From: Pseudomonas sp. BN102
GTDB lineage: Bacteria > Pseudomonadota > Gammaproteobacteria > Pseudomonadales > Pseudomonadaceae
Direction of reading: 5' to 3'
DNA length: 64,000 nt
NCBI RefSeq assembly: GCF_029871245.1
Contig: NZ_SSON01000063.1
Coordinates: 1 to 64,000 of the forward strand
Within the stretch, counting starts at the first letter, position 1. Every line of letters begins with the position of its first letter. The notes beneath the pieces are model-generated. The model worked only from the letters and a program-made list of their open reading frames with translations, searched no databases and was not told the DNA's origin. The position numbers and the translations under genes were made by a program. Positions 1 through 8,970 of the stretch are shown here, piece by piece.

Positions 1-1193
1 GTGGCATTGCGCCATTTGATGCCGAAGTTCTTCAGCGGGCCGTCCTGGAACACGTAGGCGATGTCGGTGTTGCGTTCCCATTCCTTGCCGTCTTCGCGGT
101 TGGCGCCGAGGTCGACGTTGTCGCCGGACAGGTAGCGGGTCATGAAGGTCAGGCCGGGAATGCCGAGGCTGGCGAAGTTGTAGTCGTAGCGGGCCTGCCA
201 GGATTTCTCGTCCTTGTTGGCGAAGTCGCCGATCTGTACGTAGTTGACCAGGAAGGGGTCGGTGCCGTTGATGTAGGCGAAGCCGGTGTCGCCGCTCATG
301 CTCTGGTAGCCGAGGCCGAAGGCATGGCCGCCGAGGGCGTAGGTGAACATGGCGCCGAAGGCCTTGTTGTCGACGTTGCTGGTGCCCTCGTCGGTGGAGC
401 GGGCGAAGCGCAGGTCGCTCTTCAGCGACTGCTTGTCGCCCAGCGGCAGCAGGTGCACGGCGCTGACATAGTGTTGCTTGTAGAAGTCGTCCAGCTCGCC
501 GTAGTGGTAGCCGGTGCTGAGGCTGTCGTTCCACTTGTAGCTGGCGCCGGCGAAGTTGAAGGCATCGCTGGTGGTGCCGCGGCGGAAGCTGATACCGCGG
601 GCGCCGCCGTTGGCGATGGTCATGTCCTCGTAGTCGGAGGAGTCGCGCTGGTTGACCTGCTTGAGCTGGCCGGCGTCGAAGGTCAGGCCGTCGAGTTCCA
701 GGGAGTTCAGGTGGCCGCCCTGGAAGGTCTGCGGCAGCAGGCGCGAGTCGTTGTACTGGACCACCGGCAGCTTGGGCAACAGGGTGCCGACCTTGAGCAC
801 GCTCTTCGAGGCGCGCAGCTTGGCGGTGAGGCCGAGTTCGCCGTATTCGTCCTGGGCGCGGCCGGTTTCGCGGTCGCGTTTCAGCAGGCCGGTGCCGCTG
901 CGGTCGGGGCTGGAGTCGAGCTTGACGCCGAGCAGGCCGAGGGCATCGACGCCGACGCCGACCGTGCCTTCGGTGAAGCCGGATTCATAGCGCAGGAGGA
1001 AGCCCTGGGCCCACTCCTCGGCCTTGGCCTGGGGCGCATTGTCCTGGCGGAAGTCGCGGTTGAAGTAGAAATTGCGCAGTTCCAGGCTGGCCTTGCTGTC
1101 CTTGATGAATTCGGCCTGGGCGATGCCCGGCAGGGTGATACTGGCGCCAAGCGTGGCCAGGGCCACGGCTTTGGCAAGCGAGGTCTTGCTCAT
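1..1193 (-). CDS. OprD-family outer-membrane porin (C-terminus beyond window)
   Basis: This gene runs leftward off the window, so 397 codons are visible and the C-terminal end is missing. The start is ATG at 1191-1193 with GAGGAG nine bases upstream. A signal peptide of about 27 residues ends in AQA, and the mature part begins FIKDSKASLELRNFYFN, the usual first strand of OprD porins. Aromatic and amphipathic strands follow throughout. OprD-family proteins form 18-stranded monomeric barrels that take up amino acids, peptides or small carboxylates. The substrate cannot be told from sequence alone, and no dedicated neighbour gene points to one. Family assignment is firm; the subfamily is not. 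Confidence 0.93.
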   Translation of the reverse strand, partial: MSKTSLAKAVALATLGASITLPGIAQAEFIKDSKASLELRNFYFNRDFRQDNAPQAKAEEWAQGFLLRYESGFTEGTVGVGVDALGLLGVKLDSSPDRSGTGLLKRDRETGRAQDEYGELGLTAKLRASKSVLKVGTLLPKLPVVQYNDSRLLPQTFQGGHLNSLELDGLTFDAGQLKQVNQRDSSDYEDMTIANGGARGISFRRGTTSDAFNFAGASYKWNDSLSTGYHYGELDDFYKQHYVSAVHLLPLGDKQSLKSDLRFARSTDEGTSNVDNKAFGAMFTYALGGHAFGLGYQSMSGDTGFAYINGTDPFLVNYVQIGDFANKDEKSWQARYDYNFASLGIPGLTFMTRYLSGDNVDLGANREDGKEWERNTDIAYVFQDGPLKNFGIKWRNA

Positions 1194-1298
1194 TGTTATT
1201 GTCTCCTCGTGGGGTGCAGGTCGGTCGGGTCGTCCTGTTACAACGAGGTGACTAAAGCATTTCGTTACAGATTCTGCAGTTAGACGATGGTCGGCCGC

Positions 1299-2165
1299 TC
1301 ACTGGATCCACTGTGGGTAGTAGCCGAGCTTGTCCTGTACACGGGCGTCGTGGGCCGGAATCACGGTGAGCCCGGGCTCGCGCTGCAGCAGCTCGTGGAC
1401 CTTCTGCAACTGGGCGCGGGTGCCTTCGCGGTCGTTGTCCACCATGCGCCGGCTGATCCAGAACTTTTCCTTCGGCCCGGTGAAACCTTCCAGGCGCCAG
1501 CTGGCATCGCCGGTGAAGAAGAAGCGACGGCCATCTTCCAGCGTCACGAACAGGCCCACCGCACCGGGTGTATGGCCGCTGAGGGGCACCAGCACCAGGC
1601 TGCGGTCACCGAAGAGGTCGAGGCTCTCCTCGAAGCCCATGAAGGGTATTGGCAGGAAGAGGAAGGGCCGCCACTTCACCCCATGGGCGAACTGGCTGGG
1701 CAACACTGCCGGCGGAGTGGCGATTTCGCTGAACTCGATTTCCTCATAGGGCGCCCAGACCGGCACTTCGGGAAAGTCCGCCAGCGCCGAGGCGTGGTCC
1801 CAGTGGGCATGGCTGAGGTAGATGCGATCGACGCGAATGCCGTCGCGATCCAACTGGTCGCGGGCCGGCGTGACCGCGCCGTACTTCATCAGCGGCTTGT
1901 CCCACCAGGGCATCTCCTTGTCGAACTGGGCGTCCACCTGACGGCCCAGGCCGGTATCGAAGAGCAGGGTGGCAGCGTGGTGCTGGATCAGCACCGCCAC
2001 GTGGTTGACGGTCACCTTCTCGGTCCACTTGCCGTCCGCCACGGTGAAGGCGTCCAGGGTTTCGGTCTGGGCGGTCTTCACCAGGGCGAAACGCAGGCCC
2101 TCGGCCTGGGCGGCGAGGCCGCAGGTGCCGAGCAGGACCAACAGGAAAAGCGAACGCAAACGCAT
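1299..2165 (-). CDS. Secreted metallo-beta-lactamase-fold hydrolase
   Basis: A 288-residue protein with a signal peptide of about 21 residues (cleavage after AAQA), so probably periplasmic or exported. The metal-binding motif HAHWDH is at residues 119-124. A downstream LSGHTPGAVG supplies the third histidine and FTGDAS supplies the bridging aspartate. This layout is that of the AttM/AiiA-like N-acyl-homoserine-lactonase branch of the superfamily, but such proteins hydrolyse many esters and lactones, so the substrate is open. The gene starts two bases after the stop of the flavin-binding gene upstream, so the two are almost certainly co-transcribed, together with the GST gene further upstream. 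Confidence 0.9.
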   Translation of the reverse strand: MRLRSLFLLVLLGTCGLAAQAEGLRFALVKTAQTETLDAFTVADGKWTEKVTVNHVAVLIQHHAATLLFDTGLGRQVDAQFDKEMPWWDKPLMKYGAVTPARDQLDRDGIRVDRIYLSHAHWDHASALADFPEVPVWAPYEEIEFSEIATPPAVLPSQFAHGVKWRPFLFLPIPFMGFEESLDLFGDRSLVLVPLSGHTPGAVGLFVTLEDGRRFFFTGDASWRLEGFTGPKEKFWISRRMVDNDREGTRAQLQKVHELLQREPGLTVIPAHDARVQDKLGYYPQWIQ

Positions 2166-2167
2166 GG

Positions 2168-3094
2168 TCAGTTTCCTTGGGGCAGAAAGGGGGAGGGCCG
2201 CGCTACGTCGAAGCGCAGCGGCAAACGGTTGCGGCGCAGGCGCCAGCGGCCGGGGGTGAGAGCCAGCAGGCGCTCGGCGCCGGGCAGCGCCGGCAAATCG
2301 ACCTGCGCGGCCGGCTCCGGCCAGTAGAGTTGCGCGCGGGCTTCCAGGTGCAGCAGGTCGCCACTGTCGAAGTCCACCCAGAGCAGGCCGCAGCGGGGCT
2401 CCAGCAGCAGGTTGCCGAGAGTGTTGAACATCAGGTTGCCGCTGTAGTCCGGCAGCCAGAGTCGGCCGCCCTCGCCCAGGTGGACGAAACCCGGTGCGCC
2501 GCCGCGGTGGGAGATGTCCACGCCGCCGCTGTGCGGGTCGAGATGCTGGCTGGCGATGAACAGGGTGTCGCTGCGCTGCACCAGCTCCAGCCAGCGCGGG
2601 TCGGGCCCGGTGCCCTGTTCAAGTGGGCCTGCCGGGCGAACTTCCCAGCGCCAGTCGCGGGCCTGGATGTACTTCGGGCAATTGCCGAAGGACTGCTGGA
2701 CGGCGACGGTGAAACCTTCGCCGTCGCTCTCCACCAGCGGGCCGTTCATGCGGTTGCGCCGCCGCGTCGGCAGCTCCAGGCCGAGCAGGCCGAGGCGTGC
2801 CTCGCTGTGCAGGTTGGTGGCCAATGGATCGTCCGCCTCGGGCCGGGCATTGACGCGTAGCAAGGTCGCTTCCGGGGAGCGGGCGAAGCCCGGCTTGCCC
2901 CAGAGCACCGAGGCCTGGGGCTGGCCATCCGCATCCAGGCTGCCCACCAGCAGCCAGGGCAGCAGGGCGAAGAACTCGCGGTGCTGTTCCGGCATGTGGT
3001 CGCGGATTACCCGGCTGCCCACCGCCTCCAGTTGCTCGCGAACGCCAAGGCGAGTCTGGATGCTCTGCTCGCCAGGATGGAAGGGGCTGCTCAT
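2168..3094 (-). CDS. Pyridoxamine-5'-phosphate-oxidase-like flavin-binding protein
   Basis: A 308-residue cytosolic protein with the split-barrel flavin-binding fold. Typical stretches are LVGSLDADGQPQASVLWGKP near the N-terminus, then the NRMNGPL segment, and a second barrel containing SGNLMFNTLGNLLLEPRCG. The N-terminal part aligns with predicted FMN-binding proteins of the FPY/AlpS-like group, in which the two halves form one binding unit. The reaction is unknown; family members reduce or bind FMN, FAD or F420-like cofactors. It lies between the GST and the hydrolase genes on the same strand, with a GGAGG ribosome site directly before the ATG. I infer a role in the same detoxification unit. 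Confidence 0.85.
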   Translation of the reverse strand: MSSPFHPGEQSIQTRLGVREQLEAVGSRVIRDHMPEQHREFFALLPWLLVGSLDADGQPQASVLWGKPGFARSPEATLLRVNARPEADDPLATNLHSEARLGLLGLELPTRRRNRMNGPLVESDGEGFTVAVQQSFGNCPKYIQARDWRWEVRPAGPLEQGTGPDPRWLELVQRSDTLFIASQHLDPHSGGVDISHRGGAPGFVHLGEGGRLWLPDYSGNLMFNTLGNLLLEPRCGLLWVDFDSGDLLHLEARAQLYWPEPAAQVDLPALPGAERLLALTPGRWRLRRNRLPLRFDVARPSPFLPQGN

Positions 3095-3110
3095 ATAGCC
3101 TCCGGGCCCG

Positions 3111-3701
3111 TCACAGGCGGGGCAGTTCGAGGTAGCCGGGCAGGGCGCGGATGCGCGCGAACCAGGCCTGCAGATGGGGGTAGGGCGCCAGTGTAAGTCC
3201 GCCTTCTTCGGCCATGGCGAGATAGGGGTAGACCGCCACGTCGGCGATGCTCGGTTGCCCGCCCACCAGCCAGGTGCGGTCGGCCAGATGCGTGTTCACC
3301 AGTTCCAGCACCTGGCGGCCCTTGGCCTGCGCGCCTTCGAGGTCGCCGGGGCGGCGGAACAGATGGATCACCCTCGCCGAGGCAGGGCCCTGGTGCACTT
3401 CATTGGCGGCATAGCTCAACCAACTGGCGACATGGGCCTGCTGCAGGGCGTCTTCGGGGAGCCAGGCGGGTGCGTAGCGCCGTGCCAGATAAACAAGTAT
3501 GGCCTGGGAGTCGGCCACCGGCTGGTCCTGGTCCACCAGTACCGGCACCTGGCCGCGTGGGTTGATGGCGAGGAATTCCGGGCGCTTCTGCGCGCCGGCG
3601 GGCAGGTCGACATGCACCACCTCGGCCTGCTGGCCGATCAGGCCGAGGAACAGGCGCACCTTGTAGCAATTGCCGGAAAGGGGGAAGTCGTGGAGTTGCA
3701 T
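3111..3701 (-). CDS. Glutathione S-transferase family protein
   Basis: A 196-residue two-domain GST. The N-terminal thioredoxin-like domain has SGNCYKVRL in the active-site position, the cis-proline loop GQVPVLV and the glutathione gamma-Glu contact ADSQAILVYL. The C-terminal helical domain includes the N-capping motif region QPSIADVAVYPYL. It would conjugate or reduce electrophiles with glutathione in the cytoplasm. It is the first gene of a leftward run (GST, flavin-binding protein, MBL hydrolase), and its promoter region holds a perfect 6+6 dyad about 40 bases upstream of the ATG. Repression by the divergent TetR protein is therefore likely. Confidence 0.92.
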   Translation of the reverse strand: MQLHDFPLSGNCYKVRLFLGLIGQQAEVVHVDLPAGAQKRPEFLAINPRGQVPVLVDQDQPVADSQAILVYLARRYAPAWLPEDALQQAHVASWLSYAANEVHQGPASARVIHLFRRPGDLEGAQAKGRQVLELVNTHLADRTWLVGGQPSIADVAVYPYLAMAEEGGLTLAPYPHLQAWFARIRALPGYLELPRL

Positions 3702-3741
3702 GGCGGCGTCCTTTGTTGTGGGTTATGGTGTCGAATACTAG

Positions 3742-3755
3742 ACAGACAGGTCTGT
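3742..3755. promoter_or_regulatory. Putative TetR operator (perfect dyad)
   Basis: ACAGAC and GTCTGT are exact reverse complements separated by AG, in the 157-bp space between the divergent GST and TetR genes. The dyad lies about 40 bases before the GST start and about 100 bases before the TetR start. This is the usual place for a TetR-family repressor to control both its own gene and the neighbouring operon. The dyad is seen in the sequence; binding is inferred. Confidence 0.7.
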
Positions 3756-3858
3756 ATATTTCAAGGTCGATTTCACTCGAACCTCGCCGGGGCTTGTGTG
3801 GCGCGGGTTTGAGCCGGCGCGGGCGGTTGCGCATAATGCGTCGGTCCAGGAGGTTCAC

Positions 3859-4416
3859 ATGGCTTCAAGCAAACGCGATCAGTTGATCGACACCGCCATC
3901 GCGCTGTTCTACCGCGACGGTTTCCATGCCACCGGCATCGACCGGATCCTCGCCGAGTCCGGTGTGGCGAAAATGACCCTCTACAAGCACTTCAAGTCCA
4001 AGGACGAGCTGATCGAGGCGGCCCTGCAGAAGCGCCTGGAACCGAGCCGGCAGCGTATGGCCTGGGCCTTGGACAATCTCTCGCCGAAAGCGGCGATCTT
4101 CGCTGTCTTCGACGGGCTGCACGCACTGATCCACGACGGCGAGTTCTTCGGTTGCGCCTTCGTCAACGCCGCCGCCGAGTTCCATGACCGCGAGCACCCC
4201 ATCCATTGTGTCGCCGCGAGCCACAAGGCCAACGCCGAGCGGCATTTCCGCATCGCCCTGGAGCGCTTGGAGGTCGCCGAGCCCGAGCGCCTCGCGCGCC
4301 AGTTGCAATACCTGATGGAAGGGGCCATCACCATGGCCCATATGCAGGGGCCGGGTGACCAGGCGCTGGAAGCCAAGGACGCGGCCGCCATCCTGTTGCG
4401 CGCCGCCGGGGCCTGA
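3859..4416 (+). CDS. TetR/AcrR-family transcriptional regulator
   Basis: A 185-residue repressor. The start is set by AGGAGG at 3848-3853, six bases before the ATG. The N-terminal helix-turn-helix occupies residues 8-50, with GFHATGIDRILAESGVAKMT followed by LYKHFKSKDEL, which is close to the TetR consensus. The C-terminal ligand domain includes FGCAFVNAAAEF, a stretch seen in regulators near glutathione-dependent detoxification genes. It is divergent from the GST-flavoprotein-hydrolase run and probably represses it through the dyad at 3742-3755. The ligand is unknown. Confidence 0.93.
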   Translation: MASSKRDQLIDTAIALFYRDGFHATGIDRILAESGVAKMTLYKHFKSKDELIEAALQKRLEPSRQRMAWALDNLSPKAAIFAVFDGLHALIHDGEFFGCAFVNAAAEFHDREHPIHCVAASHKANAERHFRIALERLEVAEPERLARQLQYLMEGAITMAHMQGPGDQALEAKDAAAILLRAAGA

Positions 4417-4501
4417 GTCTCGATCCACTGGTCGGGGCTGGCTCAAGCTCCTCGGCCATCGGCCGCAACAGAGGGGGCACCGTCGACCTCGGATCCCCGC
4501 C

Positions 4502-4708
4502 ATGATTGCCCTGGCCTCTCTCGCACCTTCCGCCCACCGCGGTGCCTTCCCCGGCCTCGCCGCCGCCATGTCGCGCAACCAGGTGGATGCCCAGCAAGCA
4601 CTGGCCGACGCCTTCGATCGCGCCCAGGCCGAGACGCTCAACAAGGGCCTGCTGGATGGCCTGCAACCCTTGCAGGACAAGGCCCAGGGGCAGTCCCCGG
4701 CAGCTTGA
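4502..4708 (+). CDS. Possible small hypothetical protein
   Basis: An open frame of 68 codons starting MIALASLAPSAHRG and ending QGQSPAA. It lies in the otherwise empty 340 bases between the TetR gene and the glutaredoxin-like gene. The composition (Ala, Gln, Leu) suggests a helical cytosolic peptide and there is no signal or membrane segment. The ribosome-binding site is poor. I do not recognise a family. It may be real because nothing else explains the gap, but chance is not excluded. Confidence 0.35.
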   Translation: MIALASLAPSAHRGAFPGLAAAMSRNQVDAQQALADAFDRAQAETLNKGLLDGLQPLQDKAQGQSPAA

Positions 4709-4754
4709 GCGCGTGCTAGAATTCGCGCCTCGCTGATCTCCGAGGCGCTTCCCG

Positions 4755-4994
4755 ATGCTTCCTGAATGCCAACTCTTCGGCACCCTTGGCTGTCACCTGT
4801 GCGAGGTGGCGGAAGGCGTGCTCATGCCCTTCGTCGAGCGCGGCCTGATGGTGGAGCTGGTGGATATCGCCGACCGGGAAGAGTGGGTCCAGGCCTACGG
4901 CCTGCGCATTCCCGTCCTGCGCCGTTGCGATAACGGCAGCGAACTGGGCTGGCCCTTCGATGCGACCGCGGTGGCGTCCTTCCTTTCCAACTGA
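4755..4994 (+). CDS. Glutaredoxin-like protein (DUF836 family)
   Basis: A 79-residue thioredoxin-fold protein. The redox motif CHLC follows the first beta strand (FGTLGCHLCEVAE), and the cis-proline loop appears as LRIPVLRR. This matches the short bacterial glutaredoxin-like DUF836 family, predicted to act in thiol-disulfide exchange in the cytoplasm; a precise partner is not known. A TAGAAT hexamer about 35 bases upstream could be the -10 of its own promoter. Confidence 0.85.
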   Translation: MLPECQLFGTLGCHLCEVAEGVLMPFVERGLMVELVDIADREEWVQAYGLRIPVLRRCDNGSELGWPFDATAVASFLSN

Positions 4995-5316
4995 GCCATC
5001 CCGCCTGAGCCAAGGCGTGCCGCTGCACATATCAGGCAATACCACCTTCCCTACGAGCCGGCACTGTTCCGGCTGTTCTCGCACTTGACCTCGTCCTGGT
5101 ATCGGCAAGCTGGCCGCCGTGGAGGCGCTGCCTCTGTCTCACACTCATTGTGAAATTTCATACGAGCAAAGGGTCTTGTGAGCCTTCAGGTACCGTCAAT
5201 AGATTTCTGCTGCCGTCGAGAATGCAAACCTGAATCACTAATTTTCGATGGCAGGCAACCGTCATTGCTCATTCGAAGTACAGACGGTCGGAAAGGATCT
5301 GCCACGGAAGCGGGAA
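4995..5316. other. Intergenic region before the secretion operon
   Basis: About 320 bases without a supported gene. It holds a small inverted repeat TCACA-N5-TGTGA at 5139-5153 and an AT-richer stretch (5140-5260) likely to contain the promoter of the type I secretion genes. No good -35/-10 pair could be fixed. Open frames here overlap the hlyB-like gene in another frame and look like shadows. Confidence 0.5.
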
Positions 5317-7482
5317 ATGCAGAACAAGGATGCAGGGGCGTCGGAGGCACAGGCGACGGAGGGTGCCGCGCCATTGGATACAGGCTTGGCCTGCCTGGTG
5401 ATGCTGGCGCGTTTCCACAACGTTGCAGCCTCCGCCGAACAACTGGCCCATGAGTTTGCCGAGGCTGGCGACACGCTGAGTGCCACCGAACTGCTAATGG
5501 CTGCGCGCAGGCTGGGGCTGAAGGCCAAACGGGTGCGTACCCGGCGCGAGCGCTTGAGCCACACGCCATTACCGGCCATCGCCATCTCCAGGGCGGGTGA
5601 TTTCTTCATCGTGGCGCGCCTGGACGACAACAAGGCGCTGATCCACGACCCCCGCACCGGGCAGCCGGAAGTCCTCGATAACGGAGCCTTCGATGAGCGC
5701 TGGGCGGGCGAGTTGCTACTCATCCGTTCTGAAGCTTCCCTGGCGGGCGAACTCGCCAGGTTCGATTTCACCTGGTTCATCCCGGCCATCGTCAAATACC
5801 GCAAGTTGCTGGGCGAAGTGCTGCTGGTGTCGTTCGTCCTGCAGATATTCGCCTTGCTAACGCCGCTGTTCTTCCAGGTGGTGATGGACAAGGTGCTGGT
5901 CCATCGCGGCCTTTCCACGCTGGACGTGATAGCAGTCGGCCTGCTGGGGATCATGCTGTTCGAAACGCTGCTCAGCGGTTTGCGCAGTTACGTCTTTGCC
6001 CATACCGCCAGCCGGATCGACGTCGAACTGGGCTCCAGGCTTTTCCGCCACCTGGTGACCCTTCCGCTGGCCTACTTTCAGGCCAGGCGGGTAGGGGACT
6101 CGGTGGCGCGCGTCAGGGAGCTGGAAAATATCCGCAACTTCCTGACCGGCAACGCCATCACCTTGCTGCTGGACGTGCTGTTCTCCGTGGTGTTCATCGC
6201 CGTGATGTGCTTCTACAGCGGCTGGCTGACGCTGGTGGTGGTACTGTCGCTGCCCCTTTATTTCGTACTCTCCCTGTTCATCACGCCGCCACTGCGGGCG
6301 CGCCTTCAGGAAAGCTTCAACCGGGGCGCGGAGAACCAGGCGTTCCTGGTCGAGACCATGAACGGCATCGACACCCTCAAGTCGATGGCCGTAGAGCCGC
6401 AGATCAACCGCCGCTGGGATAACCAGTTGGCGGGCTATGTGGCTGCCAGTTTCAGGACCCGGACCCTGTCGACGCTGGCCAATGAAGGCGTATCGCTGAT
6501 CGGCAAGTTGGTGACCGTGGCGACCCTGTGGCTCGGCGCGCGCCTGGTCATCGACGGGGAGCTCAGCGTTGGCCAGTTGATCGCCTTCAACATGCTGGCC
6601 GGTCGGGTGGCGCAGCCCATCATGCGCCTGGCGCAGCTGTGGACTGACTTCCAGCAAACCGGCGTCTCAATCCAGCGTCTGGGCGATATCCTCGATACCC
6701 GCAGCGAGCTGTCGCAGGCTTCGCGTTCGGCATTGCCACCCTTGCGTGGACGAATCGAGTTCGACCAGGTGCACTTCCGCTATCGGCCCGATACCTCCGA
6801 AGTGCTGCGTGGCATCAGCGTGACGATCCAGGCGGGCGAAGTGATTGGCGTGGTCGGCCGTTCCGGTTCGGGCAAGAGCACCCTGACGCGCTTGCTGCAG
6901 CGTCTCTATGCCCCCGAGCGGGGAAGGGTGCTGGTGGATGGCATGGACCTGGCCCTGGCGGATGTCTCCTCGCTGCGCCGGCAGATCGGCGTGGTACTGC
7001 AGGAGAACATGCTATTCAACCGCAGCATCCGCGAAAACATCGCCCTCGCCGACCCCGGCGCCCCCATCGAAACTGTCATCCTGGCAGCCCGGCTGGCAGG
7101 CGCCCATGAGTTCATTCTCGAGCTGCCGGAAGGCTACGACACTGTGGTGGGGGAACACGGCACTTCGCTGTCCGGCGGCCAGCGGCAGCGCATCGCCATC
7201 GCCCGCGCACTGATGGGCAATCCGCGCATCCTGATCTTCGACGAGGCCACTAGCGCGCTGGACTATGAGTCCGAGCGGGTCATCCAGCAGAACATGCAGG
7301 CTATCTGCAAGGGGCGCACGGTGATCATCATCGCCCACCGCCTCTCCACGGTGCGCAATGCCAACCGCATCCTGGTACTGGACCGCGGCCAGCTCGTCGA
7401 GCAAGGCACTCATGCCGAGCTGCTGGCCCACCAGGCCGGCCATTACGCGCGGCTGCACCGTCTGCAAGGGGGCGCCGCATGA
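5317..7482 (+). CDS. Type I secretion ABC exporter, HlyB/RtxB type
   Basis: A 721-residue inner-membrane permease-ATPase for RTX substrates. The start chosen is ATG at 5317 (MQNKDAG), which has a purine-rich site upstream; a longer frame begins at 5248. Residues 15-140 are a C39-like domain in which the catalytic Cys of the DCG motif is replaced (LDTGLACLVML), so it binds substrate rather than cutting a leader, as in HlyB. A six-helix membrane domain follows (about 150-430). The ATPase domain has Walker A GRSGSGKST near 514, signature LSGGQRQR near 618 and Walker B ILIFDEATSALD near 640. It overlaps the adaptor gene by four bases. No TolC-type outer-membrane gene is in the cluster, so one must come from elsewhere. 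Confidence 0.95.
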   Translation: MQNKDAGASEAQATEGAAPLDTGLACLVMLARFHNVAASAEQLAHEFAEAGDTLSATELLMAARRLGLKAKRVRTRRERLSHTPLPAIAISRAGDFFIVARLDDNKALIHDPRTGQPEVLDNGAFDERWAGELLLIRSEASLAGELARFDFTWFIPAIVKYRKLLGEVLLVSFVLQIFALLTPLFFQVVMDKVLVHRGLSTLDVIAVGLLGIMLFETLLSGLRSYVFAHTASRIDVELGSRLFRHLVTLPLAYFQARRVGDSVARVRELENIRNFLTGNAITLLLDVLFSVVFIAVMCFYSGWLTLVVVLSLPLYFVLSLFITPPLRARLQESFNRGAENQAFLVETMNGIDTLKSMAVEPQINRRWDNQLAGYVAASFRTRTLSTLANEGVSLIGKLVTVATLWLGARLVIDGELSVGQLIAFNMLAGRVAQPIMRLAQLWTDFQQTGVSIQRLGDILDTRSELSQASRSALPPLRGRIEFDQVHFRYRPDTSEVLRGISVTIQAGEVIGVVGRSGSGKSTLTRLLQRLYAPERGRVLVDGMDLALADVSSLRRQIGVVLQENMLFNRSIRENIALADPGAPIETVILAARLAGAHEFILELPEGYDTVVGEHGTSLSGGQRQRIAIARALMGNPRILIFDEATSALDYESERVIQQNMQAICKGRTVIIIAHRLSTVRNANRILVLDRGQLVEQGTHAELLAHQAGHYARLHRLQGGAA

Positions 7483-8903
7483 ACACGTCCTCCGCGACGC
7501 GCGAGCTTCTACGCCTTTACCGCCGCGCCTGGCGCCATGCCTGGCGCAGCCGCAAGGCCATGGATGCCCCGCCGCGCCTGGCCCACGAAATACAGTTCCT
7601 CCCCGCCGCGCTGGCGCTGCAGGAGCAGCCGGTCCATCCGGCTCCTCGCTACATCCAGTGGGTCATCATGGCATTTGCCGCCCTGGCGCTGCTCTGGGCC
7701 TGCCTGGGCGAGATAGACGTGGTGGCCACTGCCACCGGACGGATAGTCCCCAACGGCAAGAGCAAGGTCATCCAGTCCAGCGACGTGGCGGTGGTCAAGG
7801 CCATCCATGTCCACGACGGCCAGTGGGTCAAGGCCGGGGACCTGCTGGTGGAGTTGGATGCCCAGATCACCGCTGCGGATGTCGAACGCCTGAAAAGCGA
7901 CCTGCTGGCCGCCCAGGTGGACAACGCCAGGGCCCGCGCCTTGCTTGACGCCATACAACACGAACGCGAGCCGGCCTCCCTGGCCGAGTTCATTCCCCAA
8001 GCCACGCCCCAACAACAGCAGGCTGCCCAACGCTGGCTGCAAGGGCAGTACCTGGAGCTGCGCAGCACCCTCGAACAGGGAGCCGCCGAGATCGACCAGC
8101 GCGCAGCCGAAATCCGGGCGTCCGACGCCAGCATCGCCTCCCTGCGGGAAAGCCTGCCCATCGCCCGGCAGCTTTCGGCCGACTACAAGAGGCTGCTGGA
8201 CAAGGGCATCGTCGGCAAGCATGCCTGGTTGCAGAAAGAGCAGGCGCGGTTGGAGCAAGAGCGCGAACTCCAGGTGCAGCACGCGCGGCTGCAGGAACTG
8301 ACGGCCGCCAGGAAGGAGGCCGAGCATGGCCGGCGAAGCGTCATTGCCCAGACCCGTCGCGCCATGCTCGACCTGCAGCATGAATCCGCCCAGACGATCG
8401 CGGCCCTGACCCAGGAACTGAAAAAGGCCGAGCAGCGCAACCGCCTGATGCGCCTGATCGCCCCCGTGGACGGCACCGTCCAGCAACTGGCGATCCATAC
8501 CGACGGCGGCGTGGTCACCGAAGCCCAGCCACTGATGGTGATCGTACCCAGCGACCAACCGGTGGAAGTGGAAGCCATGCTGGAGAACAAGGACATCGGC
8601 TTCGTTCGGCCTGGGCAGGACGTTGAGATCAAGGTCGAGACCTTCACCTTCACCAAGTACGGCGTGGTGCACGGCACCGTGCAGAGCATTTCCAGCGACG
8701 CCATCGACGACGAAAAACTTGGCCTCGTCTACAGCACCCGGATTCAGCTCAGGGAAAACAGCATCCGAGTCGGTGAAAACACCATCGCGTTATCGCCGGG
8801 CATGGCGATTCGGGCGGAAGTCAAAACCGACAAACGCCGGGTGATCGAATATTTCCTAAGCCCGCTGCAGCAATACGCCAGTGAAGGTCTGGTGGAGCGT
8901 TGA
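7479..8903 (+). CDS. Type I secretion periplasmic adaptor, HlyD family
   Basis: A 474-residue membrane-fusion protein that connects the ABC exporter to an outer-membrane channel. A short cytosolic N-terminus precedes one membrane helix at about 59-80 (WVIMAFAALALLWACLGEI). Next come the lipoyl half-motif (GRIVPNGKSKVIQ), a long Gln/Glu/Arg-rich coiled coil at about 130-325, the second half-motif (APVDGTVQQLA) and a C-terminal beta-barrel. The ATG overlaps the stop of the exporter gene (ATGA), so the two are translationally coupled. The RTX protein encoded downstream is the obvious substrate. Confidence 0.95.
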   Translation: MNTSSATRELLRLYRRAWRHAWRSRKAMDAPPRLAHEIQFLPAALALQEQPVHPAPRYIQWVIMAFAALALLWACLGEIDVVATATGRIVPNGKSKVIQSSDVAVVKAIHVHDGQWVKAGDLLVELDAQITAADVERLKSDLLAAQVDNARARALLDAIQHEREPASLAEFIPQATPQQQQAAQRWLQGQYLELRSTLEQGAAEIDQRAAEIRASDASIASLRESLPIARQLSADYKRLLDKGIVGKHAWLQKEQARLEQERELQVQHARLQELTAARKEAEHGRRSVIAQTRRAMLDLQHESAQTIAALTQELKKAEQRNRLMRLIAPVDGTVQQLAIHTDGGVVTEAQPLMVIVPSDQPVEVEAMLENKDIGFVRPGQDVEIKVETFTFTKYGVVHGTVQSISSDAIDDEKLGLVYSTRIQLRENSIRVGENTIALSPGMAIRAEVKTDKRRVIEYFLSPLQQYASEGLVER

Positions 8904-8970
8904 TGTGTGGGCTGTTGAAATGCCGGAGGGGAACTTGGCAATCAGGATGCTTCCGATTGGAGAGGGGAAG

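Noticed and set aside
324-1283. Rightward 319-codon frame over the porin gene
   Set aside because: The leftward frame has a signal peptide, ribosome site and OprD strands; the rightward one is Ala/Val/Gly-rich with no motif.
5178-5453. Small frame ahead of the HlyB-like gene
   Set aside because: Overlaps the start of the exporter gene in another frame, with Arg/Gly/Ser-rich shadow composition.
5317-7482. Exporter as a bacteriocin (double-glycine leader) processing transporter
   Set aside because: The catalytic Cys of the C39 domain is replaced, and the cargo nearby is RTX, so the HlyB type fits better.
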